Virus record (IMG/VR): IMGVR_UViG_3300032240_000250
Coordinates: 1 to 27,927 of that record
DNA from: a virus
Strand: one strand, 5' to 3'
DNA length: 27,927 bases
Part shown: positions 14,380-22,248 of the stretch, piece by piece
Layout: every line of letters begins with the position of its first letter
Numbering within the stretch: position 1 is the first letter of the stretch
Translations under genes and position numbers: made by a program
Notes under the pieces: model-generated
Database searches by the model: none
What the model was told of the DNA's origin: nothing
What the model saw: the letters and a program-made list of their open reading frames with translations, nothing else

Positions 14380-15024
14380 TTAAAGATTTTGTAGGAAGTT
14401 TTCAAAAACCTCTAACGATCTTTGTTCAATATTCTTTCTGGTAGATTCAGAAATATATCTTTTGTATTTAGCAATATTAACTTCCTTAATAATGCCATTT
14501 TCCCAAACCCACTCTTTTCCTTCCATGATTCCATTGACAAATGCATCTGGTGCGGAAGGATCTGCTACAATGTCAGCAGCAGTAGCGAGCATGAAATCAT
14601 CTCTCACATAGTTTGCACCATTCTTTTCCTCGATCGAACCCATACCACGAGAAGAAACGCCGAGCTTAACGCCTGACTCTAAAAGTGATTTGGCGATGTT
14701 CCCCATTGGTGTGTTTAAAATCTGTGCTTTACCAATGAAGTTTGTTCCTTCTGCTCTAAGTGATGTGATTTTGTGAGATACACGATCTAGGTTTACAGTA
14801 GGACCATCTGGATGACCTAACTCACCTAAAGCACGACCAACGGAAACATATTGTTCGGTGTAGCGATTAACTTCTCTTTCTAATACAGAAAAAGGATAAA
14901 CACGACCATTGCGGTTCTTAAGATCTGCTTGAAGGAACACTCCTTCAATATACAGATTTTTTGTGCCATTCTTTTCTTCTACAAGAACTTGAATGTCTTC
15001 GATGCTTTCTGTGATAAGTTTCAT
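14380..15024 (-). CDS. 21: Prohead core protease gp21
   Basis: Serine protease that cleaves scaffold and capsid proteins at L/I-x-E sites during head maturation. The product is 214 residues (T4 gp21 is 212). Seen are the N-terminal YIEGVFLQADLKNRNGRVYP segment, the likely catalytic histidine in LGELGHPDG (H71), the nucleophile region LGVSSRGMGS (S124/S125), and DIVADPSAPDAFVNGIMEG. The family is the herpesvirus-type prohead protease fold. Its start overlaps the gp67-like gene by 4 bases (ATGA), so the two are translationally coupled and read from the late promoter at 15225-15231. Confidence 0.95.
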   Translation of the reverse strand: MKLITESIEDIQVLVEEKNGTKNLYIEGVFLQADLKNRNGRVYPFSVLEREVNRYTEQYVSVGRALGELGHPDGPTVNLDRVSHKITSLRAEGTNFIGKAQILNTPMGNIAKSLLESGVKLGVSSRGMGSIEEKNGANYVRDDFMLATAADIVADPSAPDAFVNGIMEGKEWVWENGIIKEVNIAKYKRYISESTRKNIEQRSLEVFENFLQNL

Positions 15025-15203
15025 TGTTCTGTTTCCTCTTCTTCGGTTTCTTCGTTTTCATAACCAAAGAATGATTGTGCTACAATTTCTTTATAAGAAC
15101 TCATAGCTTCTGATGCTCTATTGTATAACATATCGTTAATTTTTTCAATAGCAGCTGCACGATCTTGATTGCGAATGCTTGTAATAATATCAATAGTGTC
15201 CAT
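15021..15203 (-). CDS. Small prohead core protein, gp67-like
   Basis: A 60-residue protein between portal gp20 and protease gp21. The N-terminal part forms helices (DTIDIITSIRNQDRAAAIEKINDMLYNRASEAMSSYKE) and the last 12 residues are almost all Glu/Thr (NEETEEEETEQ). T4 gp67 occupies the same place in the head cluster and is also a short helical protein with an acidic tail. The assignment rests on position and composition more than sequence identity; gp68 or an unrelated core peptide is possible. It has its own late promoter at 15225-15231 and overlaps gp21 by 4 bases. Confidence 0.7.
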   Translation of the reverse strand: MDTIDIITSIRNQDRAAAIEKINDMLYNRASEAMSSYKEIVAQSFFGYENEETEEEETEQ

Positions 15204-15224
15204 TTGATTTAACCTATAATAAAT

Positions 15225-15231
15225 TATTTAT
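15225..15231 (-). promoter_or_regulatory. Late promoter element (ATAAATA) before the gp67-like gene
   Basis: AAATAAATAATTT on the minus strand, 22 bases before the start at 15203. It overlaps the gp20 stop codon (15228-15230). Confidence 0.7.
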
Positions 15232-16847
15232 TTTTCTGATGTTTTTGGTTTAGGTGGAGCTGCTGGAGCAGGTGGTGGCGGTGGTGCCGCCCCCATCTCT
15301 AATGTTGCAGCATTCATTAAATTGGTGTGGATAGGATCTGGGATCTTACCTTCCGCAATCTCGGCATCCATCTGTTTAGTGATTTCTTCATACTCAGTAT
15401 CAGTTTGCATTAGAACTTGCTTTCTGACATATTCAATAGAATAATATTTGCCTAAGAACGGATCTAGTTGAGTAGCAACTTGAAGGCGATTGCCCATAAG
15501 TTCTGCTTGTTTGAGTTCTTCAAAATGATTATCAAATTGAAAATCATATTGAATATGCTCTTGCATTTCTTCCCAATCTTCGGGTGCAATAACACCTTTT
15601 AAAATGAGTTGAGTTTTAAGAATGTCGTGAAATAATGCACTAAACTTTTTGCGAAGACGAGCAATAAACTTAGCAAACTTAAGTTCATCACGTAAAATTT
15701 CAGATGAACGACCAAGTGAGAATCCTTGATTTGCATCATCTAAACGTGATGGTGGGAGGTTAAGTGAGTTGTATAGTTTCTTTTTGAAGTATTCAACGTC
15801 TTTTAACTCACCAAGATTTTGACCACCAGGAAGAGTCGTAATTTCTGTTCCTCTACCACCTTCTCTACGTGGAAGCCAAAAGTCCTCCAACATAGACATA
15901 TGTTTTTTATCATCACGGATTTCTCCAGTTTGTGCGTCATAAACAAGCTTGTTACGATAACGAGCCATTGTTTCTCTGAGATATTGTTCCGCTTTTACCT
16001 TGGGAAGATTACCTACATCAATGTAAAAAATACGACGTTCTGGTGCTCGTGACAAACGATAGATAACCAGAGCATCTTCAATCATGCGAAGCTGGTTAAG
16101 TGATTTAATTGCTTTGTGGAGAAAACTCAAGACCATTTTTTTGTTGAGGTCTTGTAAACTTGATGTTATGTAAGTGATAGAATCGTTCGCAATTTTGACG
16201 CCACTTGTAGCGTTGTTAACGTCAAAAGTTGAACTGATGAATCCTTTTGGATTATACATGTAGTATTCTACATATTCACCAAAATCATATTGATATGCTG
16301 AACCTTGAACTCCTCTCAAAGCATCTGCCATTTTAGGGTCTTTAGTTTGAACCCTAACTTTTTTAATTTTTAATGGATCGATGTACCTGAGTTCTAAGAT
16401 ACCTGCTTTTGGATTCGCAAGATCTACAACTTTGTGGTAAAATAATCTACCGTCAATATACCATGTTCTAAACATTTCATGCGCTCTTGTATCAAAATGC
16501 AAGAGGCGAAGAATATATGCAAATTCTTCTCTAATTTTATTTTTAATTGATTCGCTTACTTTTAAATTAGATAGTTCAACAGATACTGGAGTATCATCTA
16601 AACTTGAGTTAATTGCTTCGTTAACAATTTCATCAATAGCAGAATCAACTTCTGGGTGCATAGACATATCACGGTAGCGTTTAATGAGATCAAACTCATT
16701 TCTTGCTACCCCGTCAATATCTACATATGAACCAAAATAACCACCTGCTACAGTGGTTACTGAATCGTCAGCAGCAGGAGGAACTGGGGATTGACCCCTA
16801 GGTTCCTCCACTTTGCTTTTGATTGAAAATCCAAATAGTTGACTCAT
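15228..16847 (-). CDS. 20: Portal vertex protein gp20
   Basis: Dodecameric portal through which DNA enters and leaves the head, and the initiator of prohead assembly. The product is 539 residues (T4 gp20 is 524). Family signatures include NEFDLIKRYRDMSMHPEVDSAIDEIVNEAI, RLFYHKVVDL, ELRYIDPLKIKKVR, LNQLRMIEDALVIYRLSRAPERRIFYIDVGNLPK, MARYRNKLVYDA, FWLPRREGGRGTEITTLPGGQNLGE and NSLNLPPSRL. The last 30 residues are Pro/Ala-rich (PPPPPAPAAPPKP), a flexible tail. It starts 36 bases after gp19, with a variant late element CTAAATA at 16875-16881. Confidence 0.97.
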   Translation of the reverse strand: MSQLFGFSIKSKVEEPRGQSPVPPAADDSVTTVAGGYFGSYVDIDGVARNEFDLIKRYRDMSMHPEVDSAIDEIVNEAINSSLDDTPVSVELSNLKVSESIKNKIREEFAYILRLLHFDTRAHEMFRTWYIDGRLFYHKVVDLANPKAGILELRYIDPLKIKKVRVQTKDPKMADALRGVQGSAYQYDFGEYVEYYMYNPKGFISSTFDVNNATSGVKIANDSITYITSSLQDLNKKMVLSFLHKAIKSLNQLRMIEDALVIYRLSRAPERRIFYIDVGNLPKVKAEQYLRETMARYRNKLVYDAQTGEIRDDKKHMSMLEDFWLPRREGGRGTEITTLPGGQNLGELKDVEYFKKKLYNSLNLPPSRLDDANQGFSLGRSSEILRDELKFAKFIARLRKKFSALFHDILKTQLILKGVIAPEDWEEMQEHIQYDFQFDNHFEELKQAELMGNRLQVATQLDPFLGKYYSIEYVRKQVLMQTDTEYEEITKQMDAEIAEGKIPDPIHTNLMNAATLEMGAAPPPPPAPAAPPKPKTSEK

Positions 16848-16874
16848 ATTTACATAATCATTGATTGTATAATA

Positions 16875-16881
16875 TATTTAG
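16875..16881 (-). promoter_or_regulatory. Possible variant late promoter (CTAAATA) before gp20
   Basis: CCTAAATATATT on the minus strand, 28 bases before the gp20 start, differing by one base from ATAAATA. The A/T-rich gap makes chance matches likely. Confidence 0.4.
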
Positions 16882-16883
16882 GA

Positions 16884-17501
16884 TTACGAAATAACCCCAG
16901 ATGAAGCACCTGATGACAGAGCACCACCAGTTGGAGATTCTACTGTCCAGTATTGAAGTTGGAACTCAACTGTGAAATCTTCAATTTGATCATTGCTGTC
17001 ATATGCAAGATCAATTTGAGATACGTTAGTTGGGAAGCAACCCCATAGTTTGTAATTGCGGAGAACTCCACCGCCTACCGAAGCGTCTCTTTCCAATTGT
17101 GCAATTGTGATGTCTGCGGTATAACCTTGTGAGTTATTTGGTGTGTATAGTTCAGCAGTGTTTGCTTCATGGGCATTCATTGATCTCATCCAACGCTCCA
17201 TGGCGTTGCGAATCACCATATTTCTATCATTAATGAAAGTTGCTGTCCAAGTATCAAAAGTTCTGTCACCTGCAATCTTAACAGTTCTTCCTCTAAAAGG
17301 AACTTCAATAACACCAAGGTTTGAAGCTGGTAGAGCAGCAGATTTGCAAAGTAAATTGACCAAATCTTTATCATCTGTTCCAGTAGGGAGACCTACAGTT
17401 CCAGCTGTTCCTGGGAAATTAATTGATGCTAGGAATAGATTAGGGCGTACACCCTGATTAACCTTTCCTAAAAATTGACTTACGCTACTAGTGATAGCCA
17501 T
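16884..17501 (-). CDS. 19: Tail tube protein gp19
   Basis: Subunit of the inner tail tube. The product is 205 residues (T4 gp19 is 163). It starts after a GGAG and opens AITSSVSQFLGKVNQGVRPN. Tube-family features are CKSAALPASNLGVIEVPFRGR, FDTWTATFINDRNMVIRNAMERWM and the C-terminal FTVEFQLQYWTV strand. The ending GGALSSGASSGVIS is low complexity. It follows the sheath gene by 32 bases in the usual gp18-gp19-gp20 order. The 171-residue protein at 11137-11652 appears to be its paralogue. Confidence 0.95.
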   Translation of the reverse strand: MAITSSVSQFLGKVNQGVRPNLFLASINFPGTAGTVGLPTGTDDKDLVNLLCKSAALPASNLGVIEVPFRGRTVKIAGDRTFDTWTATFINDRNMVIRNAMERWMRSMNAHEANTAELYTPNNSQGYTADITIAQLERDASVGGGVLRNYKLWGCFPTNVSQIDLAYDSNDQIEDFTVEFQLQYWTVESPTGGALSSGASSGVIS

Positions 17502-17522
17502 TGTTCTTTACTCCGTGAAAGT

Positions 17523-17530
17523 TTTTTATA
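17523..17530 (-). promoter_or_regulatory. Possible variant late promoter (TATAAAAA) before gp19
   Basis: TATAAAAA on the minus strand, 7 of 8 to the T4 late element TATAAATA. It lies in the 32-base gap between gp18 and gp19, 21 bases before the gp19 start. Confidence 0.4.
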
Positions 17531-17533
17531 AAA

Positions 17534-19420
17534 TTAACGACCTGTTACTTCACTGAAGCTTACGCCAGATCTTGTTGCTACAAACGTAATTGTAATGTAG
17601 TTAATTGATCTGGTTGGCTTTACATAAATCTCAGCTACGAATTCATTTCTGTCGATTACATCTGGGGTGTTGTTTGTGGTATCACATACAACTAGGTAAT
17701 CACTAACACCTCTCTTGGACTGAACTTCCGAAAGGAATGAATTTGCTGCACTTGCGAACGATGCACGAGTTGATGAATCGTTGAATTCAAATAGAACTGT
17801 TTTAGCAAGTTGACCAATTCTCTTTTCAATGGCAAGGAACAATCTACGAACGTTAATACGATCGAAAGCACTTGGAGTGGAAAGAGCAGTTTTGTCACCA
17901 AAGAGAACAATACCTTGACCAGCGAAAGAAGCAATAGGATTGATTCTCTTCTGGTAGAGCTTATCTCTATCTGTTTTGGTTGGAGTGTAGGCAAGTTTAA
18001 CAGCGTTCTTTAGATTTCCTCTATTGAGACCTGCAGGTGAGAACCAATCTTCGCCATTAGCAGAAACTTCAACACAGAGTCCAGCAACGTCTCCACAGCA
18101 AGGAATATAACGATAAGTATCGTTATATTTGTCGTAGATGTATTTGTATCCACTATCAAATACTGCATAAGAAGAACTGGTTCCTACAGTATCGAAGAAA
18201 CTAGTAATTGCATCTCTTTGTGATGTTGCTGAAGAAAGACCAACAAATCCATTGTGAGGTGAAACAAAAGCAACGCAATCTTTTCTACTTGAAGCAATAG
18301 AAATTGCTTTTTGTGCTTTTGTTACTTGATCAGCAAGAACTGATAAACTTCCACCAGCAAGTACAAAATCAATATTAACTTCTTCTGTATCTGTAAAAAT
18401 GTCAAATGCAGCAGTGATAGTTGAAACGGTTGTGGTATAAGCATCAACACCGTTTGCTAATGTGTATGTTTGAGCACCAGCAGTTAGCGTAGAAGCACCA
18501 GCATAGACATAAGAAGATCTATCTCTTACTACATTTACATAATAATTTGAAGCACCTTGATCATTTTTTGATGTTGAAGTTTGTGATAGATATAAAAATG
18601 TTTCTAAGATATTATTGTTTGAATCTAATACTGCAATATGTACAGTATCCGAATCAGCAGGAGCATTTGCAACAGTTGACCAAGCAGTTCCGTTTACGAC
18701 ATTTTTACTTAAATAAGCAGCATTTGTCGAAGCAGTTCCACTAACGCTAACTCCAGTAATAGCACCAGAACTAACTGTGGTAACAGTTAATGTAAGATCA
18801 TTTGTAGGTGAAGTTCCACCTAAAGATGTCCCTAAAATTTTAATGGTGTTTCCGTTTGCGTATCCAGTACCACCACCACCAGATGCAACTGCTGCTGCGT
18901 ATGAAGTAGAACCTTGTGTTACAGTAATATCGAATGTAGCGTTTGCACCAGAACCAGTCAATGTTGAACCAGATACAGCAGCATACGTTCCAGTGAATGC
19001 ACTTCCATCAATTGTTGCTACCTTATAACCATTTGCAAAAGTTCCTGGTGTACGAGCAGCAAATTTCCAAGTTGTGTATGTTGAAAAGTTTGCTAGATAA
19101 TCTTTTGATGATCTAATTAATGGAGCTGTTCCTGCATTAACAGCATTTTTGAGTGTGGTATCTTCGATACGAACAACCAATAATTGACCGCCATATGAAA
19201 GATATGTTGAAGCGGTAAACCAATCCTCGTAATTATTTGCGTTAGGGGCACCGAATGTGTCTAGGAGTTCTCTCTCAGTAGCAATATTTGTAATTACTCC
19301 AACTGGACCCTTAGCAAAACTGCCAACAAAAGCAGCGGTATTTGCTTGTGTAGTAACGATAGTTTGAGTAGTTAAGTCACGCTCTCTTAGAACAATTCCA
19401 GGTGATACTTGACCTGCCAT
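17534..19420 (-). CDS. 18: Contractile tail sheath protein gp18 with an inserted domain
   Basis: Contractile sheath subunit. The product is 628 residues (T4 gp18 is 659). The N-terminus SPGIVLRERDLTTQTIVTTQANTAAFVGSFAKGPVG and the C-terminal half (DTYRYIPCCGDVAGLCV, NPIASFAGQGIVLFGDKTALSTPSAFDRINVRRLFLAIEKRI, VAEIYVKPTRSINYITITFVATRSG) are clearly gp18. Residues about 137-231 form an insertion of Gly/Ser/Thr-rich strands, including GSGANATFDITVTQG, SGGGGTGYANGNTIKILGTS and TNDLTLTVTTVSSG. These resemble a repeat I know from marine phage surface proteins. The insertion follows the conserved PGTFANGYKV, so it lies in the outer protruding domain. A late promoter lies at 19460-19466. Confidence 0.95.
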   Translation of the reverse strand: MAGQVSPGIVLRERDLTTQTIVTTQANTAAFVGSFAKGPVGVITNIATERELLDTFGAPNANNYEDWFTASTYLSYGGQLLVVRIEDTTLKNAVNAGTAPLIRSSKDYLANFSTYTTWKFAARTPGTFANGYKVATIDGSAFTGTYAAVSGSTLTGSGANATFDITVTQGSTSYAAAVASGGGGTGYANGNTIKILGTSLGGTSPTNDLTLTVTTVSSGAITGVSVSGTASTNAAYLSKNVVNGTAWSTVANAPADSDTVHIAVLDSNNNILETFLYLSQTSTSKNDQGASNYYVNVVRDRSSYVYAGASTLTAGAQTYTLANGVDAYTTTVSTITAAFDIFTDTEEVNIDFVLAGGSLSVLADQVTKAQKAISIASSRKDCVAFVSPHNGFVGLSSATSQRDAITSFFDTVGTSSSYAVFDSGYKYIYDKYNDTYRYIPCCGDVAGLCVEVSANGEDWFSPAGLNRGNLKNAVKLAYTPTKTDRDKLYQKRINPIASFAGQGIVLFGDKTALSTPSAFDRINVRRLFLAIEKRIGQLAKTVLFEFNDSSTRASFASAANSFLSEVQSKRGVSDYLVVCDTTNNTPDVIDRNEFVAEIYVKPTRSINYITITFVATRSGVSFSEVTGR

Positions 19421-19459
19421 GTTTTTTACCTCTTGAAAAGTTCATTTTTTAACTACAAA

Positions 19460-19466
19460 TATTTAT
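19460..19466 (-). promoter_or_regulatory. Late promoter element (ATAAATA) before gp18
   Basis: CATAAATATTTG on the minus strand in the 83-base gap between the zinc-finger gene and gp18, 39 bases before the sheath start. Confidence 0.7.
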
Positions 19467-19503
19467 GAAAATGTTTATTTCAAATGGGGAAACAATGCAT
19501 GAA

Positions 19504-19731
19504 CTACCAATCGGGGTATTCCCAAAGATTAGTTGATTTTCCTTGACGATATTTTATTACTCTTTCTATGGTGCAATCTTTGCACTCATATGAATATGAA
19601 GATGGTAAGTATTTTTTTCCTTTTCTTATTACATAAAAATCAGTCATCAGATCTTTTGTAATGCCACAGACCCGACACTTTCTTTCTCTGAATAGCAAAT
19701 GTTCTAAAGAAAACTCATCTTCGATTTCCAT
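19504..19731 (-). CDS. Small zinc-finger protein downstream of terminase
   Basis: A 75-residue protein with two Cys pairs, CRVC (19-22) and CKDC (50-53), spaced like a small treble-clef or zinc-ribbon finger. The intervening FYVIRKGKKYLPSSYSYEC looks like the metal-binding start of endonuclease VII/HNH-type proteins, but no HNH catalytic residues follow, so nuclease activity is not supported. It overlaps the gp17 stop by one base (TAATG), so it is coupled to the terminase and might contact DNA or the packaging motor. That role is inferred from position only. Confidence 0.8.
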   Translation of the reverse strand: MEIEDEFSLEHLLFRERKCRVCGITKDLMTDFYVIRKGKKYLPSSYSYECKDCTIERVIKYRQGKSTNLWEYPDW

Positions 19732-21395
19732 CAGTAACCAAGCATATATTCTACGTCTGCAAAAGGATTGCCATAACCATCTGTATACCAGACATTACCA
19801 TCTTCATCTATGAACTTCTCTTCAACATCCGTAATACCATCTGAGATGAATCCAAATGGTGCCATATCCTGTTCAATCTGATTCTTCTGTTCTTCGTAAA
19901 TACGTTTACGAACATCGTTATCAGTCATCTCCCTGAAGTAGGGTTGAACTGCTAACCACGCAAACAGAACCAGACACATCACAAGGTCATCGTTGTATCC
20001 ATCGTCAGCTTCAAACGATTGATTCTTTTGAATGAATGTGGTAAGTTCACTGATAATCTCGTAATCAGAGATTAGAAGTTTATCATCCTCAATCAATGTC
20101 TTTAAGTTAGAGCATCCTACCTTCTTAGTCACCTTTGACATCTTCAGACCAAGTTGAGATTTGGTGCCAGAGAATCCTTGACCCACAATCTGACCAGCTC
20201 TACCACGCATGGCACACATCAGAATGTTTGGATACTCCAAATCGTAGTGGAGAATATTTGTTACCTGCTCACCGATGTCATTGACTTCTGCAAGGATGTA
20301 TGCTTTATTGTAGTTTTTTCCAACCTGTTCTATAATATTGGGAAACAAGATTGGTTTGATTTCATTGTTTCGATACTTAGCAACTACCTTCCAAGGTAGT
20401 GTAGTAATATCGAATACGACAAAAGCGGAGTAATCATTGTTGGTTCCACGGGATACGTCAACCGTCATAATGTAGTCGTGGTCTTTCTTTGCTTCCTCGT
20501 ATACCTTCAATCCTTTACTGTTATCTTGTATAGGATCTTCAAAGACCATCGAGCGTAGTTTAGACGCTGAGATGAGAGTATCAACCGATCCGAGGAACTC
20601 ACACTCAAACTCTTGTGTGAACTGCCTCTCAGAGGTGTTTCTGATCGTCTCCTCTTTCCACTTCTCATCTCTTCCAGGAACTGCACTCCAATGCACTTCA
20701 AGGGGCACGTAACCGTTTCTACCACGCTCTGCGTCGTGCCACAGCTTGTAGAACATATTCATACCCTGTGGGGTAGAAATGATAATAACTTTAGTGGTCT
20801 TACCAGATGAGATGGTAGGATATACAGACGAGAAGAACTGTTCCGCCATGTGGTTAGGAACGAACGCAAACTCGTCAAGGAAGATGATGTTGAAAGAGTT
20901 TCCTCGAACAGCAGATGATGAGGTGGATGCTGCTATAATCTTGGAACCGTTATCCAGTTCCATAGATCCTTTGTTCCATGCTACAATACCTTGCTGCATC
21001 CACTTAGGAAGGTTTTCATACGCCAACTGCAAACGAGACAGAAGTTCCCTTGACGTTTCTGCTTTGTTTGCTAGAATAGCAATCTTAATATTGTCATTGA
21101 AGACAGCATAATGCAACAGATAAGAAATAACTGTTGTGGATTTTCCTGTCTGTCTAGGAAGTTTAGCAATGTTAAATCGATGTGTATGGAAGTTAGTAAT
21201 AAGTTTCTCTTGGAAATCATACATCTCAAAAGGAACAAGACCTTCATCAAGTGAGATGATCTTCACATAGTTTTTTGCAAAGTAAACTGGATTATCTTTG
21301 CAGTTAATAAACTCTTCGACTTGATCCTTTGTAAAACTAATAGCGGTATTAGCTTTCTTTAGATTAGGATTACCAAGATATACATTATCACTCAT
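19731..21395 (-). CDS. 17: Terminase large subunit gp17
   Basis: DNA-packaging motor with an N-terminal ATPase and a C-terminal nuclease. The product is 554 residues (T4 gp17 is 610). ATPase motifs are Walker A RQTGKST (81-87), Walker B IIFLDE (170-175) and coupling motif IISTPQG (205-211). The RNase H-like nuclease has D313 in TVDVSRGTNNDYSA, E370 in LAEVNDIG and D469/D470 in YNDDLVMCL as probable metal ligands. It overlaps the small Cys-rich gene upstream by 8 bases and the zinc-finger gene downstream by 1 base. Confidence 0.97.
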   Translation of the reverse strand: MSDNVYLGNPNLKKANTAISFTKDQVEEFINCKDNPVYFAKNYVKIISLDEGLVPFEMYDFQEKLITNFHTHRFNIAKLPRQTGKSTTVISYLLHYAVFNDNIKIAILANKAETSRELLSRLQLAYENLPKWMQQGIVAWNKGSMELDNGSKIIAASTSSSAVRGNSFNIIFLDEFAFVPNHMAEQFFSSVYPTISSGKTTKVIIISTPQGMNMFYKLWHDAERGRNGYVPLEVHWSAVPGRDEKWKEETIRNTSERQFTQEFECEFLGSVDTLISASKLRSMVFEDPIQDNSKGLKVYEEAKKDHDYIMTVDVSRGTNNDYSAFVVFDITTLPWKVVAKYRNNEIKPILFPNIIEQVGKNYNKAYILAEVNDIGEQVTNILHYDLEYPNILMCAMRGRAGQIVGQGFSGTKSQLGLKMSKVTKKVGCSNLKTLIEDDKLLISDYEIISELTTFIQKNQSFEADDGYNDDLVMCLVLFAWLAVQPYFREMTDNDVRKRIYEEQKNQIEQDMAPFGFISDGITDVEEKFIDEDGNVWYTDGYGNPFADVEYMLGY

Positions 21396-21621
21396 TTGTT
21401 CTACTAATATCCTTTTCGATTTCTTGCATACTATTTAATCTTTTTTCCCACCCATCGCCTTTGGTGGTTCCCTTTGCTGGATTAATACAGGTATCGTCAC
21501 CAAACTTGTCGCATACTAAAGAAGCGAGTTCTGTTTCATCTCCCTTCTTATTTGTGCCAGACCAGAAGTGTTGACCCCCAATCCAGCAAGCCCCGCACTT
21601 AGGGCAGGTTTTAGTATCCAT
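21388..21621 (-). CDS. Small cysteine-rich protein upstream of terminase
   Basis: A 77-residue protein with TCPKCGACWIGGQHFWSGT near the start (C6, C9, C12) and VCDKFGDDTC (C37, C45), a possible metal site. I recall similar small proteins next to gp17 in cyanophages but know no function. I prefer ATG 21621: the alternative ATG at 21633 would sit only about 8 bases after the predicted transcription start, and GGTAAG lies just before 21621. It overlaps the gp17 start by 8 bases and is the first gene of the cluster led by the promoter at 21648-21675. Confidence 0.78.
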   Translation of the reverse strand: MDTKTCPKCGACWIGGQHFWSGTNKKGDETELASLVCDKFGDDTCINPAKGTTKGDGWEKRLNSMQEIEKDISRTNE

Positions 21622-21647
21622 GTGTCTTACCATGAGACGGTAATCTT

Positions 21648-21675
21648 ATTATATATGGAAACTAATGTTTGTCAA
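21648..21675 (-). promoter_or_regulatory. Consensus sigma-70 promoter before the terminase cluster
   Basis: On the minus strand TTGACA (21675-21670, 6 of 6) is followed after 16 bases by TATAAT (21653-21648, 6 of 6). It lies in the 75-base gap before the Cys-rich gene and gp17. No ATAAATA element is seen in this gap, so the terminase cluster seems to have a host-type promoter plus read-through from upstream. Confidence 0.7.
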
Positions 21676-21696
21676 GTAACAAATGATATACTTTTG

Positions 21697-22248
21697 TTAG
21701 CAGTTCCAAGCACGAAGCGATTTATTAATACGTGAATCTGGGTCTCTAGATGTTTTCTTGGATGTTAGTTTTGCCTTCATGCCTTTCATACGGGCACAGA
21801 ATGATGCTCTACGTTTATTGCCTTTTTTCTTTGAAGGTGCTTTGAGATCTGAACCAGGATGCTCACGTTCATATGACTTGCGACCTTTCTCATTAAGACC
21901 ACCATTCTTGTTTTTGCCAGCGGAACGTTGCCATGCTGCTACTTCATTCATCTCAAACTCTTCTTTAACAAGACCATCCATATAATCTGCCACAGTATCA
22001 ATGTAATCAACACCAAGAGAAATCTTAGTTTGAACCCATGCTGGAAGGTCTCCCTCACCTTTGAGATGAGGCATCAAACGTTCGATTGCTTTTTGACAAA
22101 CAGTAAGTTGATTACGAGCCATTTCATACTCGTAATCTTTTTCTTCTTCCATTTTTTTAGGTTTCTTACCTGCCTTTTTCATATTCACAGCAATAGCAGC
22201 TTGTTGTACTGCATTTGCTGCTTCTTGGATTTCTTTGAGTGTTTTCAT
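21697..22248 (-). CDS. Basic protein with DUF6321-like C-terminus
   Basis: A 183-residue protein. The N-terminal half has a helical segment and EYEMARNQLTVCQKAIERLM followed by LPAWVQTKISLGVDYIDTVADYMDG, a motif I associate with many marine phage virion and scaffold-like proteins. The C-terminal 80 residues are strongly basic: WQRSAGKNKNGGLNEKGRKS, EREHPGSDLKAPS and KRRASFCARMKGMKAKLTSKKTSRDPDSRINKSLRAWNC, which fits my memory of DUF6321. High Lys/Arg content suggests nucleic-acid contact or an internal head location, but no function is proven. It overlaps the upstream structural gene by 4 bases. Confidence 0.8.
   Translation of the reverse strand: MKTLKEIQEAANAVQQAAIAVNMKKAGKKPKKMEEEKDYEYEMARNQLTVCQKAIERLMPHLKGEGDLPAWVQTKISLGVDYIDTVADYMDGLVKEEFEMNEVAAWQRSAGKNKNGGLNEKGRKSYEREHPGSDLKAPSKKKGNKRRASFCARMKGMKAKLTSKKTSRDPDSRINKSLRAWNC

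Noticed and set aside
16839-16873. A plus-strand TTGACT...TATAAT pair between gp20 and gp19
   Set aside because: The spacer is 23 bases, too long for a sigma-70 promoter, and no plus-strand gene follows.
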